64,000 bases of DNA from Aegilops tauschii subsp. strangulata (Eukaryota > Streptophyta > Magnoliopsida > Poales > Poaceae): positions 327,325,294 to 327,389,293 of the forward strand of contig NC_053037.3 in the NCBI RefSeq assembly GCF_002575655.3, given 5' to 3'. The notes under the pieces are model-generated. The model was not told the origin of the DNA. It did no database searches and saw nothing but the letters and a program-made list of their open reading frames with translations. The translations under genes were made by a program, and so were the position numbers. Within the stretch, counting starts at the first letter, position 1; every line of letters begins with the position of its first letter. Shown here one piece after another: positions 1 through 10,581 of this stretch.

Positions 1-1
1 A

Positions 2-3000
2 TGGATTATGGACATCGGATGCACTAATCATATGACTGGTGATCGAAGTCTTCTCATGGACTCAACCTTACGTCCATCTGACAAGAGTCACATCACATTT
101 GCTGACACTGGTAAAAGCAAGGTATTGGGTCTAGGTAGAGTTGCAATCTGAAAGGATCAGCACATGGATAAAGTGATGCTTGTTGAATCCCTTGGTTTCA
201 ACTTAATGTCTGTCTCAATGCTTTGTGACTTGAACATGATTGTGCTATTTGCAAAATATCGTTGCCTTGTACTAATGGAATCTGACAAGTCTCTAGTCTT
301 TGAAGGGTACCGGAAAGATGATCTGTACATGGTAGATTTCTCAGCAGGGCCACAGCTTGCCGTATGCCTTCTTGCAAAAGCTTCAGAGTGTTGGCTCTGG
401 CATCGGAGGCTAGGGCATGCTGGCATGAGGAACTTACACACTCTCGCCAAGAAGAAGCATGTCATAGGTATCGAGGGCGTCACGTTCAAGAAGGATCACT
501 TGTGCGGTGCCTGCGAAGCTGGAAAGATGACTAGGGCCAAGCATCCCTCGAAGACAATCATGACGACATCTCAACCCTTCAAGTTGCTACACATGGACTT
601 ATTTGGCCCTACTCACTACTCTACTCTCACTACTACTGCTGGTCTCTATGGCTTCGTCATTGTTGATGATTATTCAAGATATACGTGGGTGCACATAATT
701 CTCTACAAGACTAAAGTGCAGGATGTCTTCAGACGCTTCGCCAACCGTGCCATGAACAACTATGGCGTCAAGATCAAGCATATTAGAAGTGACAACGGCA
801 CTAAGTTCAAGAACACCGGCCTTGACCTTTACTTGGATACATTAGGAATCACTCATGAGTTCTTCGCTCCGTACACACCTCAGCAGAATGGCATCATGGA
901 GCGCAAGAACAGAACACTCATTGAGATGGCTCGGACGATGCTCGATGAATACAAGACACCAAGAAAGTTCTGGCCTGAAGCTATTGATACTGCATGCCAT
1001 GTCATCAACCGTGTTTATCTTCACAAGCTTCTGAAGAAAACATCCTATGAACTGCTCACTGGTAAGAAGCCAAATGTCAGTTAATTTAGAGTATTTGGTG
1101 CTACGTGCTGGATCAAGGATCCACATCACACTTCAAAATTTGCACCGAAAGCACATGAAGGTTTTATGCTCGGTTACGGAAAGGATTCACACTCCTACAG
1201 AGTCTTCAACCTCTTTCACTATAAAGTGGTTAAAACTGTGGATGTGCGGTTCGATGAGACTAACGGCTCGCAAAGAGAGCACCTGCCAAATGTGCTAGAT
1301 GAAGTCCCGTGTAGTGAATCTATCAAGCTTATGGGTACTGGAGAAATCATACTGTCTGAAGCACAGCCTGAAGAGGAACTTATCATTTCTGCACCTAATC
1401 AACCTGAAGACAATGCTCAGCCTGAAGACAATCCTCCCAACGATGACAATGATTAGCAAGAACAGAATCTTCGTCTAGTTCATCCTCGTGTTGCAAATGA
1501 AGTACAGATTGAGAAGATAATTGATAGCATCAATGCGCCTGGTCCACTCACTCGTTCAAGAGCAACACAGCTAGCAAATTTCTTTGGGCACTTTGCATTT
1601 CTCTCAATATCTGAACCCAAGAAAGTTGCTGAAGCCTTCATGGAACCTGAATGGATTCAAGCTATGCAAGAAGAGCTTCAACAGTTCAAGCTGAACAATG
1701 TCTGGGAACTTGTCAAGCGTCCTGACCCTCGCAAGCACAACATAATAGGCACAAAATGGATATATCGCAACAAACAAGATGAGCATGGTCAAGTTGTGAG
1801 AAACAAGGCTCGTCTTGTTGCTCAAGGATACACTCAAGTTGAAGGAATTGACTTCGATGAAACATTTGCTCCTGTGGCTAGGCTTGAAGCTATTCGCATA
1901 TTGCTAGCCTATGCAAACCATCACAACATCTTGCTGTATCAAATGGATGTGAAGAGTGCATTTCTCAACGGCAAGATTGAAGAAGAAGTGTATGTTGCAC
2001 AACCTCCTGGCTTTGAAGATCCGAAACATCCTGATATGGTGTACAAGCTAAACAAGGCACTGTATGGCCTCAAACAAGCCCCTCGCGCTTGGTATGATAC
2101 ACTCAAAGACTTCCTGAAGAGCGAAGGCTTGAAACCTGGTTCCCTAGATCCCACACTCTTCACGAAGACATATGATGATGAACTGTTTGTGTGCCAAATA
2201 TATGTGGATGACATTATCTTCGGTTGCACCAACCAGAAATACAGTGATGAGTTTGGACACATGATGCAAGATCAATATCAGATCTCCATGATGGGTGAGC
2301 TGAAGTTCTTCCTTGGTCTTCAAATTCGTCAGCAAAGCAATGGCATCTTCATATCTCAAGAGAAATATCTCAAATTGCCTAAAGAAGTTTGGAATGCAAG
2401 ACTGCAAAGGTTACACGACGCCAATGCCAACCAAGAGTCATCTGAGTCCTGACGCCAATGGTAAAGAGTTTGATCAAAAGGTATACCGCTCCATGATTTG
2501 TTCTTTACTTTATTTATGTGCATCTAGGCCAGATATAACTCTTAGTGTTTGCATGTGTGCTCGATTCCAAGCGGCACCAAAGGAATCGCATCACTTAGCT
2601 GTGAAGCGAATTCTTCCATATTTGGCTTACACCCCAACATTAGGATTATGGTATCCAAAGGGCTCAGAGTTTGATCTAGTTGGATTATCGGATGCTGATT
2701 ATGCTGGGGACAAGGTGGATCACAAGTCTACATCAGGCACATGTCACTTTCTGGGACGATCACTTGTCTGTTGGTCTTCAAAGAAGCAGAACTGTGTATC
2801 ACTCTCCACTGCTGAATCTGAATACATTGCTGCTGGATCTTGCTGCGCTCAGCTTCTATGGATGAAGCAAACACTCAAGGACTATGGCATCCATCTGAAA
2901 CAAGTACCAAACTATTGCGACAACGAAAGCGCCATCAAGATTGCCAACAACCCAGTTCAGCACTCGAAGACAAAGCATATTGAAATTCGTCATCACTTTC

Positions 3001-3152
3001 TCAGAGCTCATGTCATGAAGGAAGATATTGATATCATACACGTCAACACTAAAGAGCAATTGGCAGATATCTTCACAAAGCCCTTGGATGAGAAAAGGTT
3101 TTGCAAGTTACGGTGTGAGCTAAATATCTTGGAATCCTCAAATGTCCTGTGA
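2..3152 (+). pseudogene. Copia pol (protease end, integrase, reverse transcriptase, RNase H), broken
   Basis: The reading frame starting at base 2 begins in the aspartic protease, where the active-site triplet normally read DSG is DIG, followed by CTNHMTG. The GAG-pre-integrase zinc region (WHRRLGHAGM, CGACEAGK) lies at about 390-530. The integrase core shows D in HMDLFGP, D in RSDNGTKF and E in QQNGIMERKN. Reverse transcriptase spans about 1640-2390 with YVDDIIFG. RNase H follows (LSDADYAGD, STAESEYIA) and the protein ends at 3152. Breaks: TGA at 149, TAA near 1082, TAG near 1454, and a frameshift near 2375-2395 between reverse transcriptase and RNase H. All other segments are in one frame, so this was a single polyprotein. 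Confidence 0.93.
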
Positions 3153-3870
3153 TCAGGCACACATCCTAACATTTTATGCATGTTGATGACTTAGATGTGC
3201 AACACACGAAGTAAAGTATATCTTCAATCAATGAAGACTTACATTCTAAGTGTGAATACATTAATGCGGAATTTGACTTCGGAGCGCCACGATAATTGTG
3301 CGCCGTGTCTGGGTCTAATACTTCCTATACGGTGGGTAACACCACCACCAAATTCTTCTGTTTGAAGTGTTTTCTCATGGCGTTACATTTGCTATGTCTT
3401 CGCATTTGGTTTGTCTTGAATTTCAACATGTCTTCTTCATTATCTTCACTATGTTGATTTGGTTGTATTCTAATATATATACATATATTAGTGTTATGTC
3501 CTCTACAACATTCACTTATAGCTATGTCTTCTCATTTGAATCTTTTGAACTAACTGAATGTGATCGGACCCTAACCTTTCTATGCTTCCTACCTCAAACT
3601 CTATCTATCCAAATCATATGCATTCTGTTGAAACTGTCGAATGTCTTCTCTGCGTCCTTGTCAGCAGAAGATACAAAGACAAACATTAAATCTGTTTTAA
3701 ATGTTCAATTCTTATTGCCTGAAACCCGGAGAAGTCGGAACGACCATCCGACAGACCAGTTGGGCATGGGAACGTGGGACATCTCCCAATGTGTTGCATG
3801 TTCGCCACGTGTCCCTCAGATGTGAACCGCCAGGGGCACCTGCGTAATTGCGCTGTGCCGTCCCTTTCCC
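3153..3870 (+). other. Non-coding spacer between pol and the env-position gene
   Basis: This spacer has no convincing coding frame. An open stretch at 3367-3825 has no recognisable composition or domain and looks like chance. The spacer leads to a TATA box at 3871, so its last part is probably promoter for the downstream gene. Confidence 0.5.
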
Positions 3871-3878
3871 TATAAATA
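3871..3878 (+). promoter_or_regulatory. Candidate internal TATA box for the env-position gene
   Basis: TATAAATA follows a CCCTTTCCC tract and lies 94 bp upstream of the first ATG at 3965. The intervening leader is pyrimidine-rich and contains AAACCCTAG, a context common in plant 5' leaders. It is far from either LTR promoter, so it would drive the extra gene independently. Function is inferred from motif and spacing only. Confidence 0.5.
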
Positions 3879-4127
3879 CCCGTCCAATCGCGGTCAAAAT
3901 CCTTCTTCCACCTCTCCACCTCGACAAACCCTAGCGCCACCGCTAGCTCTCGACGACGCCGGCGATGAAGCGCTTAGCTGTCGCGACCTCTCCGAAGCCG
4001 TCTTCACGCCGGCCGCGGACATCGTCTTCTCCGCCGGCGCCATAGGTGTCCTCCATCGCCAAGTTAGGGCACGGAAGATCGAACTGCTCGGCCTCATCTT
4101 CTACTCCGTCTAGCAGTTCATCGTGTG

Positions 4128-4450
4128 GTAAATTAAAACCCTCTTTTACCGTCTTTTTGATCCTATAGATTCATCCTTTCTACCAAAAGTGGTTTCTGCC
4201 TCCACAAATTTGGATCTATCCTGTCTGCATCTCATATAATGCCTAGTATATTCACTTATGCTTCACACATAGTTAGATTCCTCACTTGTACTTATTCTTG
4301 GATTCATACAAATCTAGAACCAACTCTCAACATATAAGTGAATGTCTTCGCGCTATGAGGTCAATGTCTTCTAAACTGATTTATCTTCAAAATCTTCTGA
4401 GAATGCATATGACCTCTTCCCCTTCCCTCGCATCTCTAATGCTGTCACAG
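4128..4450 (+). other. Candidate GT-AG intron in the env-position gene
   Basis: The donor is G/GTAAATT at 4128 and the acceptor TGTCACAG/G ends at 4450. The interior is T-rich with many stops, while flanking sequence is GC-rich (left) and coding-like (right). The 323-bp length is ordinary for a plant intron. It is predicted from sequence alone, and frame continuity across it cannot be tested because both sides are mutated. Confidence 0.4.
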
Positions 4451-5218
4451 GTACATGTCCGTGGGAGCATCCCTTGGTTCTCATAGTCTACATTCATTTG
4501 CAGAATTCTTACAGCATCACATCAACTCTCCCGAAGCCAGTTCATGTCTGACCAGGAGACAGAAGCCTTTGACAGTGTTGAAGCCATTCAGTCTGAACTT
4601 CATGGCAACAGAGAAGTCTGCAAGGAAGGGTGGCAGACAGCACCATGGGAACACCTCAAGAGATTTGCCTCCTGACCTCTATGAGCTGTACAAGACAGAT
4701 CCAGAGGAAGACTACAATCAGCGAAAAACCCGAATCTAATGGATTCGAAGATATTGGGCAGAACAATGGTACAAGTACAGGTTCGTGACACAGGAATATG
4801 CTGAGAAGAATGCCTTCAAGCGACCCTGGGGAGACATCTTGTACAAAAATCTTCCACCCAGGTCCAGAGCTGAAGCCATTGAACAAGGCTTCTACCCTTG
4901 CATGGTCCGTGGACCACATCCTGCAGATGCCGATCTTCATTGCTATGGTGTCGTGACGACAATCTGTTCAAGCGCAACTTCCAGTTTGCCAAGAACTCGG
5001 CCAAAGAAAACAAGAAGTCGCGGGGATTAGACTTCAATGCAGGCCCCTCTGCTCCTCGTGCCGATGGCACACGCGAAGCTGAACCCAATCTTGTTGGGCC
5101 CTTCTACAACCTAGAAGGTCTCATCACTCATATTATGGTTCAAGGGAAAGCCGTGGATGAACCTGCAGCGACGCTGATTCAGACGAAGCGCCTGCACCAC
5201 CGAAGCCAAAGAAGCTGA

Positions 5219-6768
5219 AGAAACCTAAAGCTTCGAAGCCTTCCCCTGCACCAAAAGCTTCACGAGTGAAGCCTCTGGCCACTGCTCCTCCTGCACCAAG
5301 TGTGCAGTCTGAAGATCTCTCACGCATCTCCAAGTCTGAGAAGAAGAAAAAGAAGCCTATGCACACCACTGGTCCAGCTCTGACCCCTGCTGCTGTTCTG
5401 AGGAACGGGAATGACGCCATTGATCTGTCAAGTGACGACAATCTTGCTGATGACGCTCTTGAGCAGCAGATAAAGAGCAAGCAAGAGGTGGAAATCTTCA
5501 ATGATTTGCCTCTCTTTGACATGGAAGTTTTGAACAACTTCATTGATGAGTGGTTTGACACCCCCAATCTCAGCTTTGACGATCTGCAGCTTCCCATTGG
5601 CCTAAGCGTCTCCTTCCATGGTGCCATTGCTCCTGAGCTGGCTCTTGCTCAGAAAATTGTTGAGCTGAAGCATAAGATCGATTATGAAAAGGCTCAGTTC
5701 AAGAAGCACATGGCCAAGCTTAGCGTGGTAGATGTCCAGAACTTCAAGGTCATGCTGCATGAGCTCAAGGAAGCGTTTCATAAGAAACGTGAAGAAGCCA
5801 AAGGTTCTCGTGAGCGCATGAAGATTCTAGCTCCCAAGTGTGTTCAAGCTTACAATGAAGCTGAGAAGCGCAAGGCACTTGGGCGTCCTGGCATCGACCC
5901 TAAGATGGTTGCCAAGCAAAAGAAGAAGCCATCTGTGGACCAAGCTGAACCATCCAGGCGGGAAGAACCTCGCATTGTCTTCCCAGCCAGTATGACAGGC
6001 GTGAAGCCTAAGGTCCCCACAGTGGCTTCAGAGCTTCAGAAGACAAGGGCAGCTGAAGCCAAGGCCAGTAAGCGCAAGACCAAGAACACCACTAATGATG
6101 CTCCACCCACCAAGAAGCGCAAGACCAAGAAGACAGATCGGGCTGCTCCCACAGAGCCCCTTGTAGTCGAGCCGATTTCTGTTGCTCGTCCTGAATCTGC
6201 ACAACAAGAACGTCGAATGATAGTTCATGAGCCTGCTTCCACAGAGGCTCCTGAAGTTGAAGACATTCCAGCTGTTGACCCCATCGCAGCTGAAGACATT
6301 GGTCATCATGAAAATGTTGAAGATGATGAAGTACTTCCTCAGATTGAGCACAACATGGTATCATCGCCTGTTCTTACGAACAGCGAACTCATCAGCATTG
6401 GTCGTCCATTGACGCTAATTGCTCAGGATGACTCATGGGCCGATCACCCACAATACTCCCCCCGTCAAGCAGAAACACCTGTTACTCCCCCAACACAGGT
6501 CACCACTCCGGTGATTGAAGATGAAGACTTTGTGGCCCAACCAACTCCATCTCCACAAGCGTCGCCAACGTTTCGCAGGCTTCGCAAAGGAACAAGGCCA
6601 CAGGTCACTCTGTCAAGTGTTCCAGAAGGAGAAGAGCACCAATCCGTTTCACGCCAAGTCTTTCTTGAAGCCTCTCCAACTGTGAACAGCCCCGAGACTG
6701 AAGCCAATATGGCTGAAGATATTCCGGCTGCATCAGCCGATGACCAAGAAGAACCAAGAGAAGAATAA
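5219..6768 (+). pseudogene. Charged low-complexity middle of the env-position gene
   Basis: This is the longest intact stretch of the extra gene, open for about 515 codons. It begins with Lys-Pro-Ala repeats (PKPKKLKKPKASKPSP), then a heptad-like helical section (residues about 140-220, rich in K, E, A and L) that may form a coiled coil. A Lys-rich patch with KKRKTKK, which resembles a nuclear localisation signal, follows near 6100-6150. Then comes an acidic Pro/Glu/Val-rich region. A TAA at 6766 ends it, and the same style continues in-frame as far as 7318. The composition suggests a nuclear or nucleic-acid-associated protein more than a membrane glycoprotein; that is inference. Confidence 0.6.
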
Positions 6769-7195
6769 GAACGTGTTGCTACACCCCCAACCAACCAAGT
6801 TGTTCTCGAGGAGAACGTGTCTGACCCTCCAGCTACTCAAGTGGAGGTTAACAACATTGAGGCGACCACCAACACCAACACTGAAGCCAATGACGTTGTC
6901 ATGGCTGAAGCTAATGTGGCGCCTGAAGTGATAGCACCTGAAGTCAATGCTGCGCCTGATGCCAATCAGCAGCCTGAAGTCACTGCCACTGCTCCGGTAC
7001 CGCCTCCCAGGCCACATACTATTGAGCAAGCATACAACTATGGTCAGCTGGTCACTGTCAGATGGCCTATTCTGGTTCCTCCACCTGCTGCTGGTCCGCA
7101 ATTTGACTATCATGTAGAGCACAGGCCTCAGGTCCAGAATCCAAAGCCAAGACTGCCCAGGTTTCCAGGCACTGCCACTTCACCAGGGCCCTTCA

Positions 7196-8719
7196 ATGCA
7201 AATGGCTTCATTGCGCACAACACTTTCTTTGATAGCGCCAAGAACCCCTATTCGAAGCCAAGCATCAGATCAGTTCTGGAGCTATCAACAGCGCAGTTAT
7301 TATTCTTGTGTTTTGTATGATCAAGGGTGCATCTTTCCTCATATGCGTCTTGACTGTGAAGCCATTGCTAGACTGCCATGCCTTGATGAAGCCCTTGACT
7401 GCTTCCGTGATGCTGGACTGTTGAACTTTGTGACTGATAAGGAGCATTGGAATGAAGAACTTTTGCTACAATTTTATGCTACCCTCCACATTCGCGGATA
7501 CAATAGGGATCCGAAGACTTGGGTCCTTGAGTGGATGATAGGCAATGTCCATCATGAAGCGAAAGCTTTTGACATCATTGAGCTAACCGGCCTGCCCACT
7601 CCAGGAGAATTATATGAACCTGATTGTCAGCTTCGCCGCAATGCTTTGGAGAGTATCTTCCATAAGCCAGAGCCCAACATGAGCCAAATACTGAGCATGA
7701 TAAAGCCTCTGCCACATGACGCTGATTACCCAAAGGAGTTCTTTGTCGAAGACCTAGAGTATCTGCCCCGCACTATTTATCACATCATCAGGCGAACTCT
7801 ATGGCCTGTCAAAGGACATTCGTCAGCAGCAAAACTTGAAGGAGCAATGAAGACTTTGGTCTTTTATATCTTCAACGGCATCAGCTTCAATGCTCAAGAC
7901 TTCTTTATCAGGCAGTTGGCTGTATCAGGCTCTGATCTCTTTGGACTGAAGTTCTACGCTCCATGGGTCATGCGCCTCATCAAGCTACATTCAGCTGTCA
8001 ACTATTAGCCCTCTACTCGCAACCATCTGATCTTTCTGCCAGAGGTTGATATGTTAGTTGAAGCCATATACCCAGAGCCTGCCAAGGAGCCTATGTGTCT
8101 TCACAATGCTGATCACCAAAGCTTCACACAACCCATTGAAGGAGTCCAGGCAGTCACTCGTGTTTATCCTTTGGCTGGCAATACACGCTTACCTCACCGT
8201 GCTCAAACTGAAGCCACTGAAAGCACTATTGCTCAAAGGCCTCGGAAGCGATCTCGTGTTCTCAATGACCGAGAACTTCTCATTGCCCTGCATCAAAAAC
8301 AGGATAAGCATCACTACTGGCTGAAGTGGCAGATGCAAAGCCTCTTGGTGGACGTCAATCACATTCGCAATCTTGCCACCAAGAATGCCTTTGTTACACA
8401 TGAAACCTGTCGGAGGTCATGGAAGAGTTTGACATTGCTGAGTGCTGAAGCAGATCTTCAAGACGACGGCTTCACTAAAAGATTCAAGTTTGACTCCACT
8501 CCTCCAAGGAATGTTGTCTTGCGTCGAACTTCATGTCTTGAAGACTCTGATTATTCCTCCTCCGCTGCAACGGTGAATGCCAGAGTGATCGATGATCAAG
8601 ATGATGCTACTTCACCACCTCCAACTTCAGCGCGTATCGACACTGCACCAAGTTCGTCTGCACCGCCAAACCCCGACGCCGACCCTGCATCTTCTCCTAC
8701 TCCTTCTGGGAACGAGTAG
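7196..8719 (+). pseudogene. Globular C-terminal part of the env-position gene
   Basis: Two same-frame open segments (to 8008 and from about 8009 to 8719) are separated by one TAG. The first is compact and hydrophobic with many aromatic residues (LQFYATLHIRGYNRD, WVLEWMIGN, GLKFYAPWVMRL), like the conserved core of retrotransposon-associated plant proteins of unknown function. The second has a basic motif PRKRSR near 8240 and ends in a Ser/Pro/Ala tail. I cannot name a family with confidence. Confidence 0.6.
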
Positions 8720-8756
8720 AGGCTCTATGCCTTCAAACATTTTTGGTCCTTACTGA

Positions 8757-9244
8757 CAAAAGGGGGAGAAGCATATGAGTTGATAGTCTTCAAGCGGGTC
8801 CATATGGGTGGTTGCTTTATATTTTGCCTAGTGTTTACAACTCTCGCTTTTGATACATTTGGTTCTTTGAGTTGTAACACTTAAACTTGATGGTCATCTG
8901 CTACTTGTTTGCTATTCTGTGATGCGATGATAAATTCCGCATGTGCGATGATAAATCCTGCACGAAGTCATATTGCAGACGTCCATTTTTCATTATGCAT
9001 ATCATTATCTTCGTTATATCAAATCATGCATGATGAATTGTCTTCATAAGTTGAAGAGGATCTCCACAAGTACAACCTGCCATGTGCATTTGCATTCCAA
9101 AAGCAAATTACTTATATGCACATCTTCAGGGGGAGCCTGTTGCTACTTATGAAGACAATACCTAAATCCTTTACAATTTCACATACTTTTATCCCCGTTG
9201 AAAACTTCAACCAGTTTGTCATCAATCACCAAAAAGGGGGAGAT
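8757..9244 (+). promoter_or_regulatory. Repeated polypurine tracts upstream of the 3' LTR
   Basis: Purine tracts built on AAAAGGGGGAGA occur near 8757 and immediately before the LTR (9230-9244), with a weaker CAGGGGGAG near 9127. The last one abuts the LTR and should prime plus-strand synthesis. Repeated copies are a known Sirevirus trait. The rest of 8720-9244 is AT-rich untranslated sequence with no gene. Confidence 0.75.
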
Positions 9245-10581
9245 TGTAAGTGCATCTAATGCCACCCCTAGTTGGTTTTAGAGTATTGACGACAAACCTG
9301 GTTGAGGGACTAATGTGTTTGTGAGAATTGCAGGATAACACAGGTAGTAGTCCCTCATTGATTCGGTTTACCTACCGGAGATGACCCCTAAAAATGTATG
9401 AAGACATCGAAGACAATGGTGGTATGTGAAGATATTCACATTGAAGACTATGACAAGAGAAGGCATTGTGTGAAGACTATGGAGCGCGAAGACTTAGTTG
9501 TTTCGTTGTTTCCTTTTCTTCTTTGTTGAGTCATAGGAACCACCGTACTGTTAAGTGGGGTCCCAGTGAACATAGTCAGAGTGACTGAAGTGATGCTCAA
9601 CCAAAATCCTATGTCTTCGAGCGAAGACAATGAGAGCAAATCTTATCCAGAGCTGGATGAGTCAGCTTTACTTGTAGCCCAAGTCAATTTGTCGCGTGTG
9701 TTTGAAATCTAACCGTTGGAACATGTGTCAGTTCCTAAGTGACCCAGGGTCATTTGGGACAAATCAGGTCGGGTTGCCTAGTGGCTATAAATAGCCCACC
9801 CCCTACACCATAAATTGGGGGCTGCTCAGAGTTAGTGCACGGCTTTTGTCGTTTGAGAGCTACCCACCTCCGAAGCTTTTGAGGGAGAGAAATCCTTGCG
9901 AGGACAAAGCCCAAACACCCAGAGCCAAAGAGTCTTAGGCATCACTGAAGTCTTTCTGTCAGCGTGACCTGAAGACTTGTTACACTTGAGGACTGTGAAT
10001 CCTCCAACCGGTTAGGCGTCGCGTTTTGAGCATCCAAGAGTCATTGTGGATCGCCGGTGAACGAAGTCTGTGAAGGTTTGGAAGTCTACCTTGAAGACTT
10101 ACCAGAGTGATTGGGCGAGGACTGGGTGTCCTTAGCTCAAGGGGAACAAGGCGAAGACGCGGTCTTCTGAGTTGAATCTCAGCCTCCCTAACCAGATGTA
10201 CAGTTGTCACAGCAACTGGAACTGGTCCAACAAATCATGTGTCCTCAACAAGTGACTGGTTCTATCCTCTCCCTCTCCTTACTTACAGTTTGTCTTCGTG
10301 AAGTCATTGCCTGTTTGCTTTACCTATTTGTCTTCACTGTGTGACTACTATCATTGTTTGGCTTCATACCATCTTTCATCCCGATCCTTACTACCTAGCT
10401 GCTATTAGTCTTCGTGCTTTCACTTCATTGCATACTTGACTATGGGTTGCTTAGTGTAGTTTACCTTCTGCTGCATATCAATAGGTTCATTTCTATTGTT
10501 TGTCTTCAAAACTCTCATGTTTTGAAGACTTTCATAACAATCGCCTATTCACCCCCCTGTAGTCAATAACTAGCACTTTCA
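9245..10581 (+). repeat. 3' LTR of the Sirevirus
   Basis: The LTR starts TGTAAGTGC right after the polypurine tract and ends GCACTTTCA, so the ends form an imperfect inverted repeat. Length is 1337 bp. A TATA box lies at 9786-9793 (TATAAATA). Hexamers GAAGAC and GTCTTC are strongly over-represented. Confidence 0.9.
9786..9793 (+). promoter_or_regulatory. TATA box of the Sirevirus LTR
   Basis: TATAAATA in the context GTGGC-TATAAATA-GCCCACC, in the first half of the LTR, is the expected position for the U3 promoter. Motif-based. Confidence 0.65.

Larger units (their letters stand above)
3965..8719 (+). pseudogene. Extra env-position gene of the Sirevirus, multiply broken
   Basis: A long coding region of unknown function lies between pol and the 3' LTR, where Sireviruses carry an env-like gene. 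A short basic first exon starts at ATG 3965 (KRLAVATSPKPSSRRPRT), has an in-frame TAG near 4044 and runs to a candidate intron at 4128-4450. After the intron come a Trp/Tyr-rich segment (about 4740-4960), a long Lys/Pro/Glu-rich low-complexity region (5219-7190), a compact globular region (7200-8005) and an acidic Ser/Pro-rich tail ending at 8719. I see at least five breaks: a stop near 4737, frameshifts near 4950 and 5190, a stop at 6766, a frameshift near 7280 and a stop at 8006. I see no signal peptide or clear transmembrane helix, so an envelope role is not supported. Confidence 0.7.
1..10581 (+). mobile_element. Sirevirus-type Ty1/copia LTR retrotransposon (Maximus-like), 5' part off-window
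   Basis: The window opens inside the protease region, so the 5' LTR, gag and the start of pol are missing. What follows is protease remnant, integrase, reverse transcriptase, RNase H, an extra gene in the env position (3965-8719), several polypurine tracts and a 1337-bp 3' LTR. Integrase before reverse transcriptase is the copia order. An extra downstream gene and repeated polypurine tracts are traits of Sireviruses. The right end abuts GGGCC at 10582-10586. The sister LTR of the surrounding gypsy element carries the empty site GGGCC at 19709-19713, which fits a 5-bp target duplication, although the left copy is off-window. Pol has stops and a frameshift, so this copy is dead. The family name Maximus is recalled from LTR ends and structure. 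Confidence 0.85.

Noticed and set aside
3367..3825. 152-codon frame between pol and the env-position gene
   Set aside because: Phe/Ser/Leu-rich in T-rich DNA, ends just before the TATA box, and has no recognisable domain.
3965..8719. A true retroviral-type envelope glycoprotein
   Set aside because: The position fits, but I see no signal peptide, transmembrane helix or cleavage site, and the composition is charged and low-complexity. I call it an env-position gene of unknown function.
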